Notes: generated by a model from the sequence alone, not told the origin. A DNA stretch of 15,727 nt from an uncultured Oscillospiraceae bacterium (GCA_934621665.1 CAKTUT010000019.1:1-15727), one strand, 5' to 3'. Shown: positions 7,940-15,313, counted from the first letter of the stretch. Numbers and translations: made by a program.

Positions 7940-8971
7940 ATGAAGCTCTCCAGAGACATTGGAATTGACCTTGGAACTGCCAATATTCTGGTTTATGAAG
8001 AGGGAAAGGGCATCGTTCTGCGCGAGCCGTCGGTTGTGGCGGTGGACAAGAACACCGGCAAGGTGTTGCAGGTAGGTGCAGCGGCGCGCAATATGCTTGG
8101 CCGCACGCCGGGTAACATTGTGGCGGTTCGCCCGCTGCGTGACGGCGTTATTTCCGACTATGAGATGACGGAAAAAATGCTGGAGCAGTTTCTGAAGAAA
8201 ATTGTCAAGTTCGCTCTCATCAAGCCCCGTGTTATCGTCTGCGTGCCAAGCGGCGTGACCGAGGTTGAGGAGCGTGCCGTCATTCAGGCCACGATGGAGG
8301 CCGGTGCGCGCCGCGTCTATCTGATCGAAGAGCCGTTTGCCGCCGCACTTGGCGCAAAGCTCAACATCTCCGCGCCCGATGGCCACATGATCGTGGACAT
8401 CGGCGGCGGCACAACGGATATCGCTGTGCTCAGCATGAACGGTATTTCAAACTCCTCGTCCATCAAGGTGGCGGGTGACACGTTTGACGAGGCCGTTGTG
8501 GCGTTTATGCGCAAGCGCTACGGAATGCTGATCGGTCTGAATACTGCGGAGGAGGTCAAGATGACCATCGGCTGCGTCTATGAGCGGCCAGAGGAGGCCG
8601 TTATGACGGTCAAGGGCCGCGATCTTAAGACGGGACTTCCGCAGGAGCAGAATATTTCGTCGCTGGAGCTCATTGAGGCATTCAAGCGCCCGGCACGCCA
8701 GATTGTGGACGAGGTTTTGTCGGTGCTGGAGCATTCGTCGCCGGAGCTGGTGGCAGATATTGCGAAAAACGGCATCGTTCTGACGGGCGGTGGAAGCCTG
8801 CTTTATGGCTTTGACCGGCTGATTTCCGAGCGCACTGAAATCCCGTGCGCCATCGCCGATGACGCGGACTCGTGCGTGGCGCTTGGCTGCGGTAAGAGCC
8901 TGCAATGGATCAACTCCATGCAGGAGGGCACGATCAATATCGCGCGGCGGAAGCTGATGAAAGAGTCGTGA
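7940..8971 (+). CDS. mreB: MreB/Mbl-type bacterial actin (rod shape-determining protein)
   Basis: 343 residues, full length. The actin-fold nucleotide motifs are phosphate-1 IGIDLGTAN (about 8-16), phosphate-2 VDIGGGTTDIAV (from 152) and the adenosine loop GIVLTGGGSLL (from 278). MreB proteins form membrane-bound filaments that guide peptidoglycan synthesis along the cell side wall. Two points suggest the Mbl paralogue rather than the mreBCD-operon copy: the N-terminus strongly resembles Mbl (RDIGIDLGTAN, KGIVLREPSVVA, GRTPGNIVAVRPL), and no mreC or mreD follows. The gene is the last of the plus-strand run, seven bases after comFC, with a purine-rich SD (7921-7929). A strong hairpin follows within about 90 bases. 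Confidence 0.95.
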   Translation: MKLSRDIGIDLGTANILVYEEGKGIVLREPSVVAVDKNTGKVLQVGAAARNMLGRTPGNIVAVRPLRDGVISDYEMTEKMLEQFLKKIVKFALIKPRVIVCVPSGVTEVEERAVIQATMEAGARRVYLIEEPFAAALGAKLNISAPDGHMIVDIGGGTTDIAVLSMNGISNSSSIKVAGDTFDEAVVAFMRKRYGMLIGLNTAEEVKMTIGCVYERPEEAVMTVKGRDLKTGLPQEQNISSLELIEAFKRPARQIVDEVLSVLEHSSPELVADIAKNGIVLTGGGSLLYGFDRLISERTEIPCAIADDADSCVALGCGKSLQWINSMQEGTINIARRKLMKES

Positions 8972-9063
8972 TGCGGCAAGACCGCGACCGTTATTCTCTC
9001 GTTTGCGCGCGATTCGCGCACAAATTATGCACACAGCGGCACGCAGCCTTTTTTGACAAGCGC

Positions 9064-9101
9064 ATGAAAGCACCCGCAGGCAATCCTGCGGGTGCTTTCA
9101 T
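9064..9101. terminator. 17-bp hairpin between convergent genes, probable bidirectional terminator
   Basis: A perfect inverted repeat: 9064-9080 pairs with 9085-9101 around a CAAT loop (core GCACCCGCAGG / CCTGCGGGTGC, with AAA/TTT toward the outside). It stands between mreB (plus) and the lipoprotein gene (minus), so it can end both transcripts. The U-tract is short (TTTC) in either direction. The rest of the 236-base gap 8972-9207 holds only a small GCGCGA/TCGCGC repeat and no gene. Confidence 0.75.
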
Positions 9102-9207
9102 CATGTGTAGGGGAAATGAATCGGAAATAGGAACTTTTCGCTGCACGCTTTGTCATTTACGCGTCCATCCTGCGATGCACCGCCGGATGGCGCGCGCGGA
9201 GGTGGGA

Positions 9208-9987
9208 TTATTCTCCGCTGAGGTTTTCTGTCACGAACAGATTTACGACCTTGTCAATCGTATCCGCGCTGGCGTCCGCGTCAATGCCGGCGGACAGCCA
9301 ATAGGCATAAGGACCAGTGAAATATTTCTGAAGCTGATCGAGATCGCTGCCATAGCGGAACTCGATGTGCCAGGTCGTCTGCATGGTGTCGTCACGAAGA
9401 AGCAGATAGGTAAATTCGCCTGCGTCGTCCGTGCTCTGATAAACGTCACATTCAAACGAGGGGTCAATTTCCTGACCGCCGTAGATCATGGTTTCTCCCT
9501 CGCCCACGGTGCGCTTGCCAAGATAGGTGTAGGTATGCGTCTGGGAAGCGCCGTCGGTTGTGGTGATGGTGACGTCGTGATCCTTGAATGTGAACTGCTC
9601 CGCGCCGTTAATGTACCAGCAGTCAAAGCCGACAAGCTCGGGGGAGGTATACGCATCTACGGCATCCTGACCGTAGATATCGCGGCTGATATAGGCTTTC
9701 AGCATCGCGGCCGCGTCGGCCGCACTGTCCTCGCCGACCACTGCGGCACATTTTTCAAGCCACAGCTCGTCATATTTTTCATCCAGAATCACGTCGAAAA
9801 GATTGGCATAGGTTGTGCCGGCTTCACCGGCAATGTCGGTAAATACGCCGAAGTCCTCACTCTGCGCGCTGGCGCTTGACGTATCGGCGGGGGTGCTTGC
9901 GGTAGAATTCTGGCATGCGGCCAGTATAAGCAGCAGGCACAGCGCTGCGGCAAGCAGCGTCACGCGGCTGGTGATGCGTTCTCTCAT
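9208..9987 (-). CDS. ZinT-like lipoprotein
   Basis: 259 residues. The signal peptide is Arg-rich then hydrophobic and ends in a lipobox, ILAAC (C25 lipidated), then a Ser/Thr/Ala linker to about residue 45. The mature part has a helical stretch (TTYANLFDVILDEKYDELW, near 58-76) and then a beta-rich region with HTYTYLGK, FTYLLLRDD, WHIEFRYGSDLDQL and YAYWLSAGI. I read this as the ZinT/YodA calycin-like domain; the call rests on recognising the pattern and is moderate. ZinT proteins bind and deliver zinc or cadmium outside the cell. Here only three His remain (137, 151, 207) and the His-rich loop is absent, so metal binding is uncertain. ATG 9987 follows AGGAGA (10000-9995). Expression is probably controlled through two dyads next to its promoter. 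Confidence 0.8.
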   Translation of the reverse strand: MRERITSRVTLLAAALCLLLILAACQNSTASTPADTSSASAQSEDFGVFTDIAGEAGTTYANLFDVILDEKYDELWLEKCAAVVGEDSAADAAAMLKAYISRDIYGQDAVDAYTSPELVGFDCWYINGAEQFTFKDHDVTITTTDGASQTHTYTYLGKRTVGEGETMIYGGQEIDPSFECDVYQSTDDAGEFTYLLLRDDTMQTTWHIEFRYGSDLDQLQKYFTGPYAYWLSAGIDADASADTIDKVVNLFVTENLSGE

Positions 9988-10023
9988 GGTTTGGTCTCCT
10001 TTTGTGTTGCATTGTGGATAAAG

Positions 10024-10039
10024 GTTAGAGAACCCTAAC
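10024..10039. promoter_or_regulatory. Operator copy 2: near-perfect 16-bp dyad
   Basis: GTTAGAGAACCCTAAC is an inverted repeat with one mismatch from GTTAGAG-N2-CTCTAAC. It lies in the 5' leader of the lipoprotein transcript, 34 bp centre to centre from the other copy. The spacing and repetition suggest cooperative binding of a dimeric repressor. Confidence 0.75.
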
Positions 10040-10057
10040 TCCTGCGGAATAATATAA

Positions 10058-10073
10058 GTTAGAGTTCTCTAAC
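10058..10073. promoter_or_regulatory. Operator copy 1: perfect 16-bp dyad at the transcription start
   Basis: GTTAGAGTTCTCTAAC, extendable on both sides to an 18-bp dyad with A/T ends. On the minus strand it begins about seven bases after the -10, so it should cover the start of transcription and block RNA polymerase when bound. The TTAG...CTAA ends resemble MarR-family sites (AdcR-like sites are TTAAC...GTTAA), but the regulator is not in this window and the family assignment is inference. Confidence 0.8.
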
Positions 10074-10080
10074 TGCTGCC

Positions 10081-10109
10081 AGTATAGCATATGCACTGCG
10101 CCCTGTCAA
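10081..10109 (-). promoter_or_regulatory. Strong sigma-A promoter of the ZinT-like lipoprotein gene
   Basis: On the minus strand TTGACA (10109-10104), 17 bases, then TATACT (10086-10081). A very A/T-rich stretch just upstream of the -35 (about 10112-10160) could act as an UP element. The transcript leader is about 90 bases long and carries both dyads before the SD. Confidence 0.88.
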
Positions 10110-10154
10110 CTGGTATTTTTATTTTTTTGAAATTTAAAATAACAAAATTTCAAA

Positions 10155-10193
10155 AAGAGAGAACCCGCGGCCGTGCAGGACACAGCCGCGGGT
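10155..10193 (-). terminator. Intrinsic terminator after psuG
   Basis: On the minus strand ACCCGCGGC (10193-10185) pairs with GCCGCGGGT (10171-10163), a perfect 9-bp GC-rich stem with a 13-base loop, followed by TCTCTCTTTTT. It ends the kinase-glycosidase transcript before the lipoprotein promoter. Confidence 0.85.
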
Positions 10194-10220
10194 AAGAGAG
10201 GTCTTGGGAAAGAGCGTGAA

Positions 10221-11138
10221 TTACAGCTTGCTGTAAGCGACGGCGATCTTGCTTGCCGCGTGCGCGTTGTTGTAGGCCAGCTCGAGGTTTGCCGCAAAGG
10301 ACTTGCCCTCGGTCATGTCCTTGATGTGCGCCAGCAGGTACGGCGTAATGGCCTTGCCGTGGATGTGTTCGGCCTCAGCCTGCGCAACTGCCTTGTCGAT
10401 GATTCCGTTCATGTAGTTCGGATCCATGGCGTACTGCTCGGGGATGGGGTTGCCGACGACAGCACCGCCCTTGAGGCCGATATCCCACTTAGTCTTCATG
10501 ATCTTGGCAACGGTCTGCTCGTCGGGGCAGTTGTAGTCCAGCTTGAAGCCGGAGGTGCGGCAGTAGAACGCGGGCAGCTCATCGGTGCGCAGACCAAGAA
10601 CCGGCACGCCCTGCGTTTCCAGATATTCCAGCGTCAGGCCAAGGTCAAGAATGCTCTTTGCACCTGCGCAGACAACGCAGACCGGCGTGTTGGCCAGCTC
10701 CTGCAGGTCGGCGGAGATGTCCATGGTCTTTTCAGCGCCGCGATGCACGCCGCCGATGCCGCCGGTGGCAAAGAAGCGGATGCCGGCCAGCGAGGCGATG
10801 ATCATGGTGGTGGCCACGGTGGTAGCACCAGTCATGCCGGTAGCCAGATACGTTGCAACATCGCGGCGGCTGACCTTGCCTACGCCGTCAGCCTTGCACA
10901 TGACCTCCAGCTCGTCGGAGTTCAGACCGACCTTGAGCTTGCCGCCGATGATGGCGGTGGTGGCGGGGACAGCGCCCTCGGCGCGGACGATTTCTTCTAC
11001 CTTGTGGGCAAACTCCACGTTCTGCGGATAGGGCATACCGTGGCTGAGAATGGTGGATTCCAGCGCGACGACAGGCTTGTTTTCTGCCAGTGCCTGCTGA
11101 ATTTCAGGTGTAATGGAGAGATAGTCTTTCATGTTCAT
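10221..11138 (-). CDS. psuG: Pseudouridine-5'-phosphate glycosidase
   Basis: 305 residues, the family length. The enzyme splits pseudouridine 5'-phosphate into uracil and ribose 5-phosphate in the cytoplasm, the second step of pseudouridine catabolism. The family signatures are plain: ALESTILSHGMPYPQN (E27), GVGKVSRRD (K88), FATGGIGGVHRGAEKTMD (metal-binding D140) and CAGAKSILD (K161, the predicted Schiff-base lysine), with a GLR-TDELPAFY region and NPIPEQY later. ATG 11138 overlaps the kinase stop as ATGA and has AGGAG eight bases upstream; the in-frame ATG two codons later is less well placed. The gene is downstream partner of an HTH-PfkB kinase that would supply its phosphorylated substrate. 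A transporter is not present in the window. Confidence 0.97.
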   Translation of the reverse strand: MNMKDYLSITPEIQQALAENKPVVALESTILSHGMPYPQNVEFAHKVEEIVRAEGAVPATTAIIGGKLKVGLNSDELEVMCKADGVGKVSRRDVATYLATGMTGATTVATTMIIASLAGIRFFATGGIGGVHRGAEKTMDISADLQELANTPVCVVCAGAKSILDLGLTLEYLETQGVPVLGLRTDELPAFYCRTSGFKLDYNCPDEQTVAKIMKTKWDIGLKGGAVVGNPIPEQYAMDPNYMNGIIDKAVAQAEAEHIHGKAITPYLLAHIKDMTEGKSFAANLELAYNNAHAASKIAVAYSKL

Positions 11139-12235
11139 AACTGGTACTCCTTTAATATAGATTCGACGAGCGAAACGCTCATATCGGGGTTGATGGTTTT
11201 CTCGTGGCTGATGGCGGCGATGCCGGCGGCAAGACCGTAGTCCAGCGTCTGCTCAATGGTGAAGCCGTGGAGCGTGCTGTAGATGACGGCGGCCATGAAC
11301 GCGTCGCCTGCGCCGGTGGCGTTGCACATCTGCTCGATGGGGCGGAGCTTGCGGCGCATGACCGTGCCCTCGCGATCCATGTACAGACAGCCGTCCTTGC
11401 CAAGGCTGACAAACAGGCGGTGGAGTCCCTTTTCCAGTACAGTCTGACCGGCAGCCTCCAGCGAGGCCTCGTCGGTGATCTTCCTGCCACTCAGAATTTC
11501 CAGCTCCATGACGTTGGGCTTTGCGGTATGGAAGCGGCCGATGTGCGGCGCAAGCACGCGCGCATAAGCCGTGGAAACGGGGTCAACATACACCGGGACG
11601 CTCTCACCGCACAGGTTCAGCAGATGCACAATCGTCTGCTCGGGCAGGCTGGGATCGCACGTGACGATCCGCGCGCCGCGAATCAGGCTCTGCTTGGACG
11701 AGAGATAGGTCAGGGGGAGCTTTTGCAGCACCGACATATCGGAAAGCGCGACCAGCATATCGCCGTGCTCATCGAGAAGCGACATATACGTGGACGACGC
11801 GCTGCCCTCGGCGGTATAGAGGTTTGCGATGTCGATGCCAGCGGCGCGGCACTCGCGCCGGATCTGATCGGCGTAGACATCGGTGCCGACGGCAGAGATC
11901 AGCTTGACCGTCGCGCCGAGGCGCGCCAGATTTTCGCATACGTTGCGCGTAACGCCGCCGGCGGAGGTATTCATGTGGCCGGGGTTGCTGTCATGCATGA
12001 CGAACGGTTTTTTGGAGCGGCCGTGGATATCCACGTTTGCCGCGCCGACGCCCAGCACATAGCTGTCGTCGTTGATGATATAGCCCTTGCCGAGAATGTA
12101 GCCCTTTTTCTGGAGGTTTGCAATGTGCACCGCCACAGAGCTTCGCGCCAGATTCAGCTGTGCGGCCAGCTCGTTTTGTGAGATGGACGGATGCTGCTGG
12201 ATGATGCGGAAAATCTCGGCTTCACGTTCTGTCAT
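11135..12235 (-). CDS. psuK: HTH-PfkB family sugar kinase, probable pseudouridine kinase
   Basis: 366 residues from the chosen start. The first 55 residues form a winged helix-turn-helix (REAEIFRIIQQHPSISQNELA, then LARSSVAVHIANLQKKGYIL). A ribokinase/PfkB domain follows: substrate end GVGAANVDIHG, glycine pair SAGGVTRNVCENLARLG, and the signature NATGAGDAF with catalytic Asp at 311. With psuG directly downstream (4-nt overlap), the kinase most likely phosphorylates pseudouridine. The HTH suggests it also binds DNA, perhaps its own promoter, as in E. coli YeiI-type proteins; this is inference. The start is M at 12235 because AGGTGG lies seven bases before it; an in-frame ATG at 12253 has no SD. 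It has its own promoter. PfkB substrate identity cannot be read from sequence alone. Confidence 0.9.
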   Translation of the reverse strand: MTEREAEIFRIIQQHPSISQNELAAQLNLARSSVAVHIANLQKKGYILGKGYIINDDSYVLGVGAANVDIHGRSKKPFVMHDSNPGHMNTSAGGVTRNVCENLARLGATVKLISAVGTDVYADQIRRECRAAGIDIANLYTAEGSASSTYMSLLDEHGDMLVALSDMSVLQKLPLTYLSSKQSLIRGARIVTCDPSLPEQTIVHLLNLCGESVPVYVDPVSTAYARVLAPHIGRFHTAKPNVMELEILSGRKITDEASLEAAGQTVLEKGLHRLFVSLGKDGCLYMDREGTVMRRKLRPIEQMCNATGAGDAFMAAVIYSTLHGFTIEQTLDYGLAAGIAAISHEKTINPDMSVSLVESILKEYQL

Positions 12236-12254
12236 CAGATCACCACCTGACATA

Positions 12255-12281
12255 ATGTTTATTTATTAAGCACATGTTTAT
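12255..12281 (-). promoter_or_regulatory. Direct repeats in the psuK leader, possible operator
   Basis: On the minus strand the octamer ATAAACAT occurs twice (12281-12274 and 12262-12255), 19 bp apart, about two helical turns. The first overlaps the -10 and the second lies before the SD. Their place is suitable for a repressor such as the HTH domain of the encoded kinase. AT-rich leaders give chance repeats, so support is limited. Confidence 0.4.
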
Positions 12282-12308
12282 AATAGTGGCGTGCTGCCGT
12301 TTTGTCAA
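12280..12308 (-). promoter_or_regulatory. Sigma-A promoter of the psuK-psuG operon
   Basis: On the minus strand TTGACA (12308-12303), a 17-base spacer, then TATTAT (12285-12280). It lies directly after the terminator hairpin of the upstream two-component operon, so the catabolic operon is an independent unit. Confidence 0.82.
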
Positions 12309-12328
12309 GAGGGAAATTGCGCTGCGCG

Positions 12329-12366
12329 AAAAATCCCGGATGGACAAACGTCCATCCGGGATTTTT
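12329..12366. terminator. Terminator after the histidine kinase gene
   Basis: Perfect 17-bp inverted repeat: 12329-12345 pairs with 12350-12366 around AAAC. The stem core is TCCCGGATGGAC / GTCCATCCGGGA, flanked by A5 on one side and T-runs on the other. In minus-strand transcription the stem is followed by TTTTT. The A/T flanks make it look bidirectional, although no plus-strand gene ends here. Confidence 0.88.
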
Positions 12367-12423
12367 TAAAACAGTGACAGATCCGCGCCAGACACTTCGC
12401 GGGCGCACATGGGGAGGGTGAGG

Positions 12424-14538
12424 TTATAATTGCGCAAACGTGACGCTGGCCTTGAACAGGTCGCCGTCTACGGTCAGCTGGAACTCACCGTGCTGAAGCG
12501 TGGTCAGGCTGTTCGCGATCGAAAGGCCAAGGCCGCTGCCCTCGGTGCTGCGGGAGCTGTCGCCGCGCACAAAGCGCTCCATCAGTTCGTCGGGCGAGAT
12601 GTTGAGGGCGTATTTTGAGATGTTCTTGAACGTAATGACCACGCGGCCGTTGACCAGAATGCTGGACAGGTACACGCGCGTGCCGGGCATGGCATATTTG
12701 CAGATATTTGACAGCAGATTGTCGAACACGCGCCACAAAAGCCGCCCATCGGCCAGAATCTGCGGATTTTTCTCATCCGCCAGCAAAATCGGCTCAAGCC
12801 CCGCCTTTTCCAGCCGCTCCTCGTATTCGCCCAGCACCTGACCGAGCAGAACGTTTACGTCCGTCTTTTCCAGTGTGCAGCTGAGATTGCCGGTGGACGC
12901 CTTGGACGCCTCCACCAGATCCTCGGTCAGCTTTTTCAGCCGCGACGACTGCCGGTCAAGCACGTCCAGATACTCGCGCGCCTTTGGCGGTTCGATTTGC
13001 TCCTTTTTCAAAAGGTCAACGTAGTTTACAATCGATGTCAGCGGCGTTTTAATGTCGTGCGAGACGTTGGTGATAAGCTCTGTTTTCAGCCGCTCCGAGC
13101 GCATCTGCTGCTCAACGGCCTTTTGCATGCCGCTGCCAATGGCGTTTAAGTCCTCGGCGTGGCGCTTAAAGTCCAGATAGAGGTATTTGAGGTCAATTTT
13201 GCTGTCAAGCTTGCCCTCGGCCAGCTGCTTGCCGCCGTCAAGCAGGCGCTTGCCTGCGATCAGCGCAAACGCGGCAAGTGCGGTAAGCGCCAGCGTTTTC
13301 AGCATCCAGAGCACCGGGAGCGTGGTGTTGTAGCGGAAATAAGGCACGAACATGAAAAAATCAATCAGGCACAGTCCGCCCCAGATCAGCGCGCCTCTCC
13401 AATAGAGCGACAGATTGGACACCAGATACCGCAGCCCTCGCCAAAGCCAGCGCAGAAGGCGCAGACACAGCAGGATTGCATAGCAGACAACTGTGTTTTT
13501 GTACCACTTGCCCGCTTTGATGCGCGCGGCAAGCGTCACAAAGAACGACAGGCAGAGCGCCACGTAGAGTGCAGCTGTCACACCGAGCACCGCGCCGAAT
13601 GCCCAGAGATACTTGGAGTAGTCATAAAATACACACTCGACAATGGCATACCAGATGCTGCCGGCAGAGACCAGCAGAATCAGCAGCAGATCGAGCGGAA
13701 CGCGGTCAAACCAGTTGAGATGAATGCCCTCGCAGCCGGATTTGTGTCCTGCTGCGCACATCAGGAAGATGAACAGAACCAGCAGCATCAAAAAGCTGCC
13801 CACGGCCAGCGCGACGATGGTGTACTGATGCTCCGCCACCAGCGTAAGCGCGCGGTACTCGCGGGCAATGCCGTCGTTGGCAGACAGGTTTTCGCGCGCG
13901 TAGCCGACCAGCGTATAGCAGATGCGGTCAAACTCCGTATAGGAAACCGAAGCTGTTACAAGACCGTTTCCGTCCACATTGAAAGAATAGTCAAAGCCGT
14001 AGGTGTCGGCGCGGTTATACTGCTCCTGAACATACGTCCAGAATGCGTCCTCGGAGGAGAACTTCTTCTCCTGCGACACATTGTGCTCATTGCTGCGCAT
14101 CTCAAGCGTGGTAACCTGCTGGCACAGATAGCGGCTTTTTGAGAAATCCGTTTTACCGTTCGTTACAACCTCACCCTCGCCGCCGGAAAAGACAAGCTTG
14201 TTGTTTTCGTCATAGACGCCGAAATAGAAGTTCGTATTCTGTGGGTCGAATGCCGTCAGATAGCGCTCCTCCCACTGCGGGTCAAAGTCGGCTGCACGTT
14301 CGGTCTGGTGGTTCATATGGTCGTAAAAATACGCCTGCGCCTGCTCCATATCGTTCTGAAATGTGCGGCAGCTGTCAGGGAAAAAGCTGTCAAGCAGCGC
14401 CTCGGCGCTGCTTTGATAGCCATTCTGCTGTGCCAACAGAATTGTGCTGCCAAGCGTTGCCACAAACAAAACGGCGAAGCACACCAGCAGAATGCCCGCC
14501 AGAAGCTTTGCCCACAGCGCGTGTGTGAGTCTGGTCAT
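12424..14538 (-). CDS. Polytopic sensor histidine kinase
   Basis: 704 residues, longer than usual. A first membrane segment (about 11-35) is followed by an extracytoplasmic sensor region (about 36-235). Then come a second segment (about 238-262) and several more hydrophobic segments (about 282-302, 312-336, 349-363, 384-402 and 408-428), then a HAMP-like linker. The kinase core has the H-box NVSHDIKTPLTS with H494, the N-box FDNLLSN (607-611) and the G2-box GSGLGLSIANS (from 667). The usual D-x-G-x-G G1 motif is replaced by KNISKYALNISPDELMERF, a form I associate with VanS-like kinases of Clostridia. It phosphorylates the regulator encoded just upstream (4-nt ATGA overlap). The signal is unknown. 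A strong terminator follows. Confidence 0.93.
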   Translation of the reverse strand: MTRLTHALWAKLLAGILLVCFAVLFVATLGSTILLAQQNGYQSSAEALLDSFFPDSCRTFQNDMEQAQAYFYDHMNHQTERAADFDPQWEERYLTAFDPQNTNFYFGVYDENNKLVFSGGEGEVVTNGKTDFSKSRYLCQQVTTLEMRSNEHNVSQEKKFSSEDAFWTYVQEQYNRADTYGFDYSFNVDGNGLVTASVSYTEFDRICYTLVGYARENLSANDGIAREYRALTLVAEHQYTIVALAVGSFLMLLVLFIFLMCAAGHKSGCEGIHLNWFDRVPLDLLLILLVSAGSIWYAIVECVFYDYSKYLWAFGAVLGVTAALYVALCLSFFVTLAARIKAGKWYKNTVVCYAILLCLRLLRWLWRGLRYLVSNLSLYWRGALIWGGLCLIDFFMFVPYFRYNTTLPVLWMLKTLALTALAAFALIAGKRLLDGGKQLAEGKLDSKIDLKYLYLDFKRHAEDLNAIGSGMQKAVEQQMRSERLKTELITNVSHDIKTPLTSIVNYVDLLKKEQIEPPKAREYLDVLDRQSSRLKKLTEDLVEASKASTGNLSCTLEKTDVNVLLGQVLGEYEERLEKAGLEPILLADEKNPQILADGRLLWRVFDNLLSNICKYAMPGTRVYLSSILVNGRVVITFKNISKYALNISPDELMERFVRGDSSRSTEGSGLGLSIANSLTTLQHGEFQLTVDGDLFKASVTFAQL

Positions 14539-15230
14539 TTTGTATCCGCCTCCATTTTATACCCCTTGCCCCACACCACCTTGAGATAGCGCGGGTCAGC
14601 GGGACTGATTTCAATCTTTTCGCGGATGTGCCGGATATGAACGGCCAGCGCGTTGTCCGCATTCAGCGGCAGCTCGTCCCACACCTGACGGTAGATTTCC
14701 GACGGCGAGAATACCCGGCCGGGATTTTGCATCAGAAAATGCAGAATGTCATATTCCTTTGGCGTCAGACTGACGCTCTCGCCGTCCACGGAGACGGTTT
14801 TCGCCCTGTCGTCCAGCTCTACGCCGCCGATTTTCAAAACCGCCGGTGCGGGCGCAGTTCCGCCCAGCTGAAGATAACGCCGCAGCTGCGAACGCACGCG
14901 CGCCAGCACCTCCACCGGGTTAAAGGGCTTCGTAATATAGTCGTCTGCGCCGACGTTCAGTCCGAGAATCTTGTCGCTGTCCTCGGACTTGGCTGTCAGA
15001 AGAATGACGGGGACATTTGAAAACGCGCGCAGCTGCGACATGGCGGTAATGCCGTCCATCCCGGGCATCATGATGTCCAGCAGCACCAGCTGAACCGTCT
15101 CATTGCGTACGGTTTCCAGCGCCTCGCGTCCGTTTGACGCAGTCAATACGCGATAGCCGTCGGCCTCCAGATATATTTTCAGCGCCGCAACGATGTCTCT
15201 CTCATCGTCGCAAACCAGAATTGTATTCAT
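14535..15230 (-). CDS. OmpR/PhoB-family response regulator
   Basis: 231 residues. The receiver domain (1-118) has the acidic pair D8/D9, phospho-acceptor D52 (LLDIMMPGMDG), T79 and K101 (KPFNP). The C-terminal winged helix (about 131-231) shows SLTPKEYDILHFLMQNPGRVFS and the recognition region ADNALAVHIRHIREKIE. This is a standard DNA-binding regulator paired with the kinase downstream. ATG 15230 follows GAGGTGAGG. The two genes overlap by four bases and should be translated together. It resembles VanR-type regulators, but no resistance genes lie nearby, so its target genes are not known; the divergent flavoprotein gene is one candidate. Confidence 0.95.
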   Translation of the reverse strand: MNTILVCDDERDIVAALKIYLEADGYRVLTASNGREALETVRNETVQLVLLDIMMPGMDGITAMSQLRAFSNVPVILLTAKSEDSDKILGLNVGADDYITKPFNPVEVLARVRSQLRRYLQLGGTAPAPAVLKIGGVELDDRAKTVSVDGESVSLTPKEYDILHFLMQNPGRVFSPSEIYRQVWDELPLNADNALAVHIRHIREKIEISPADPRYLKVVWGKGYKMEADTK

Positions 15231-15249
15231 ATCCTCACCTCATGCACAT

Positions 15250-15278
15250 ATCATATCGGGAATCGGTTTAAGATACAA
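15250..15278 (-). promoter_or_regulatory. Probable promoter of the two-component operon
   Basis: On the minus strand TTGTAT (15278-15273), 17 bases, then TATGAT (15255-15250). Both hexamers are two mismatches or fewer from consensus. The start would lie about 13-15 bases before the regulator ATG, just ahead of the SD. Confidence 0.6.
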
Positions 15279-15285
15279 TGGTAAA

Positions 15286-15299
15286 AAATCTTAAGATTT
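15286..15299. promoter_or_regulatory. 14-bp perfect palindrome between divergent genes
   Basis: AAATCTTAAGATTT reads the same on both strands. It lies just upstream of the -35 of the two-component promoter and just upstream of the flavoprotein promoter. The half TTAAGAT also recurs at 15268-15274, 23 bp away, which could be a direct-repeat site for an OmpR-type regulator. Function is inferred from position. Confidence 0.5.
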
Positions 15300-15313
15300 G
15301 ATGAAGCGGCCAC

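Noticed and set aside
8972..9063. Possible minus-strand promoter or small RNA in the gap after mreB
   Set aside because: TTGTCA and CATAAT hexamers are present but 24 bases apart, too far for sigma-A; only short inverted repeats remain.
8905..9879. Long plus-strand reading frame of 324 codons overlapping the mreB end, the hairpin and the lipoprotein gene
   Set aside because: It crosses the terminator and runs antisense to a gene with a good signal peptide, SD and promoter; no domain is visible.
12236..12253. Upstream ATG for the HTH-PfkB kinase
   Set aside because: No SD precedes it, and the AGGTGG that serves the downstream ATG lies inside this extension.
12366..12410. Minus-strand 14-codon frame after the histidine kinase, ending just inside the terminator
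   Set aside because: It looks protein-like (ends GADLSLF) but has no SD; the upstream strand is C-rich. It could be chance or a C-terminal remnant, and cannot be supported.
13159..14142. Plus-strand frame of 327 codons opposite the histidine kinase
   Set aside because: Shadow of the kinase gene; Gln/Arg/His-rich composition with no SD or domain.
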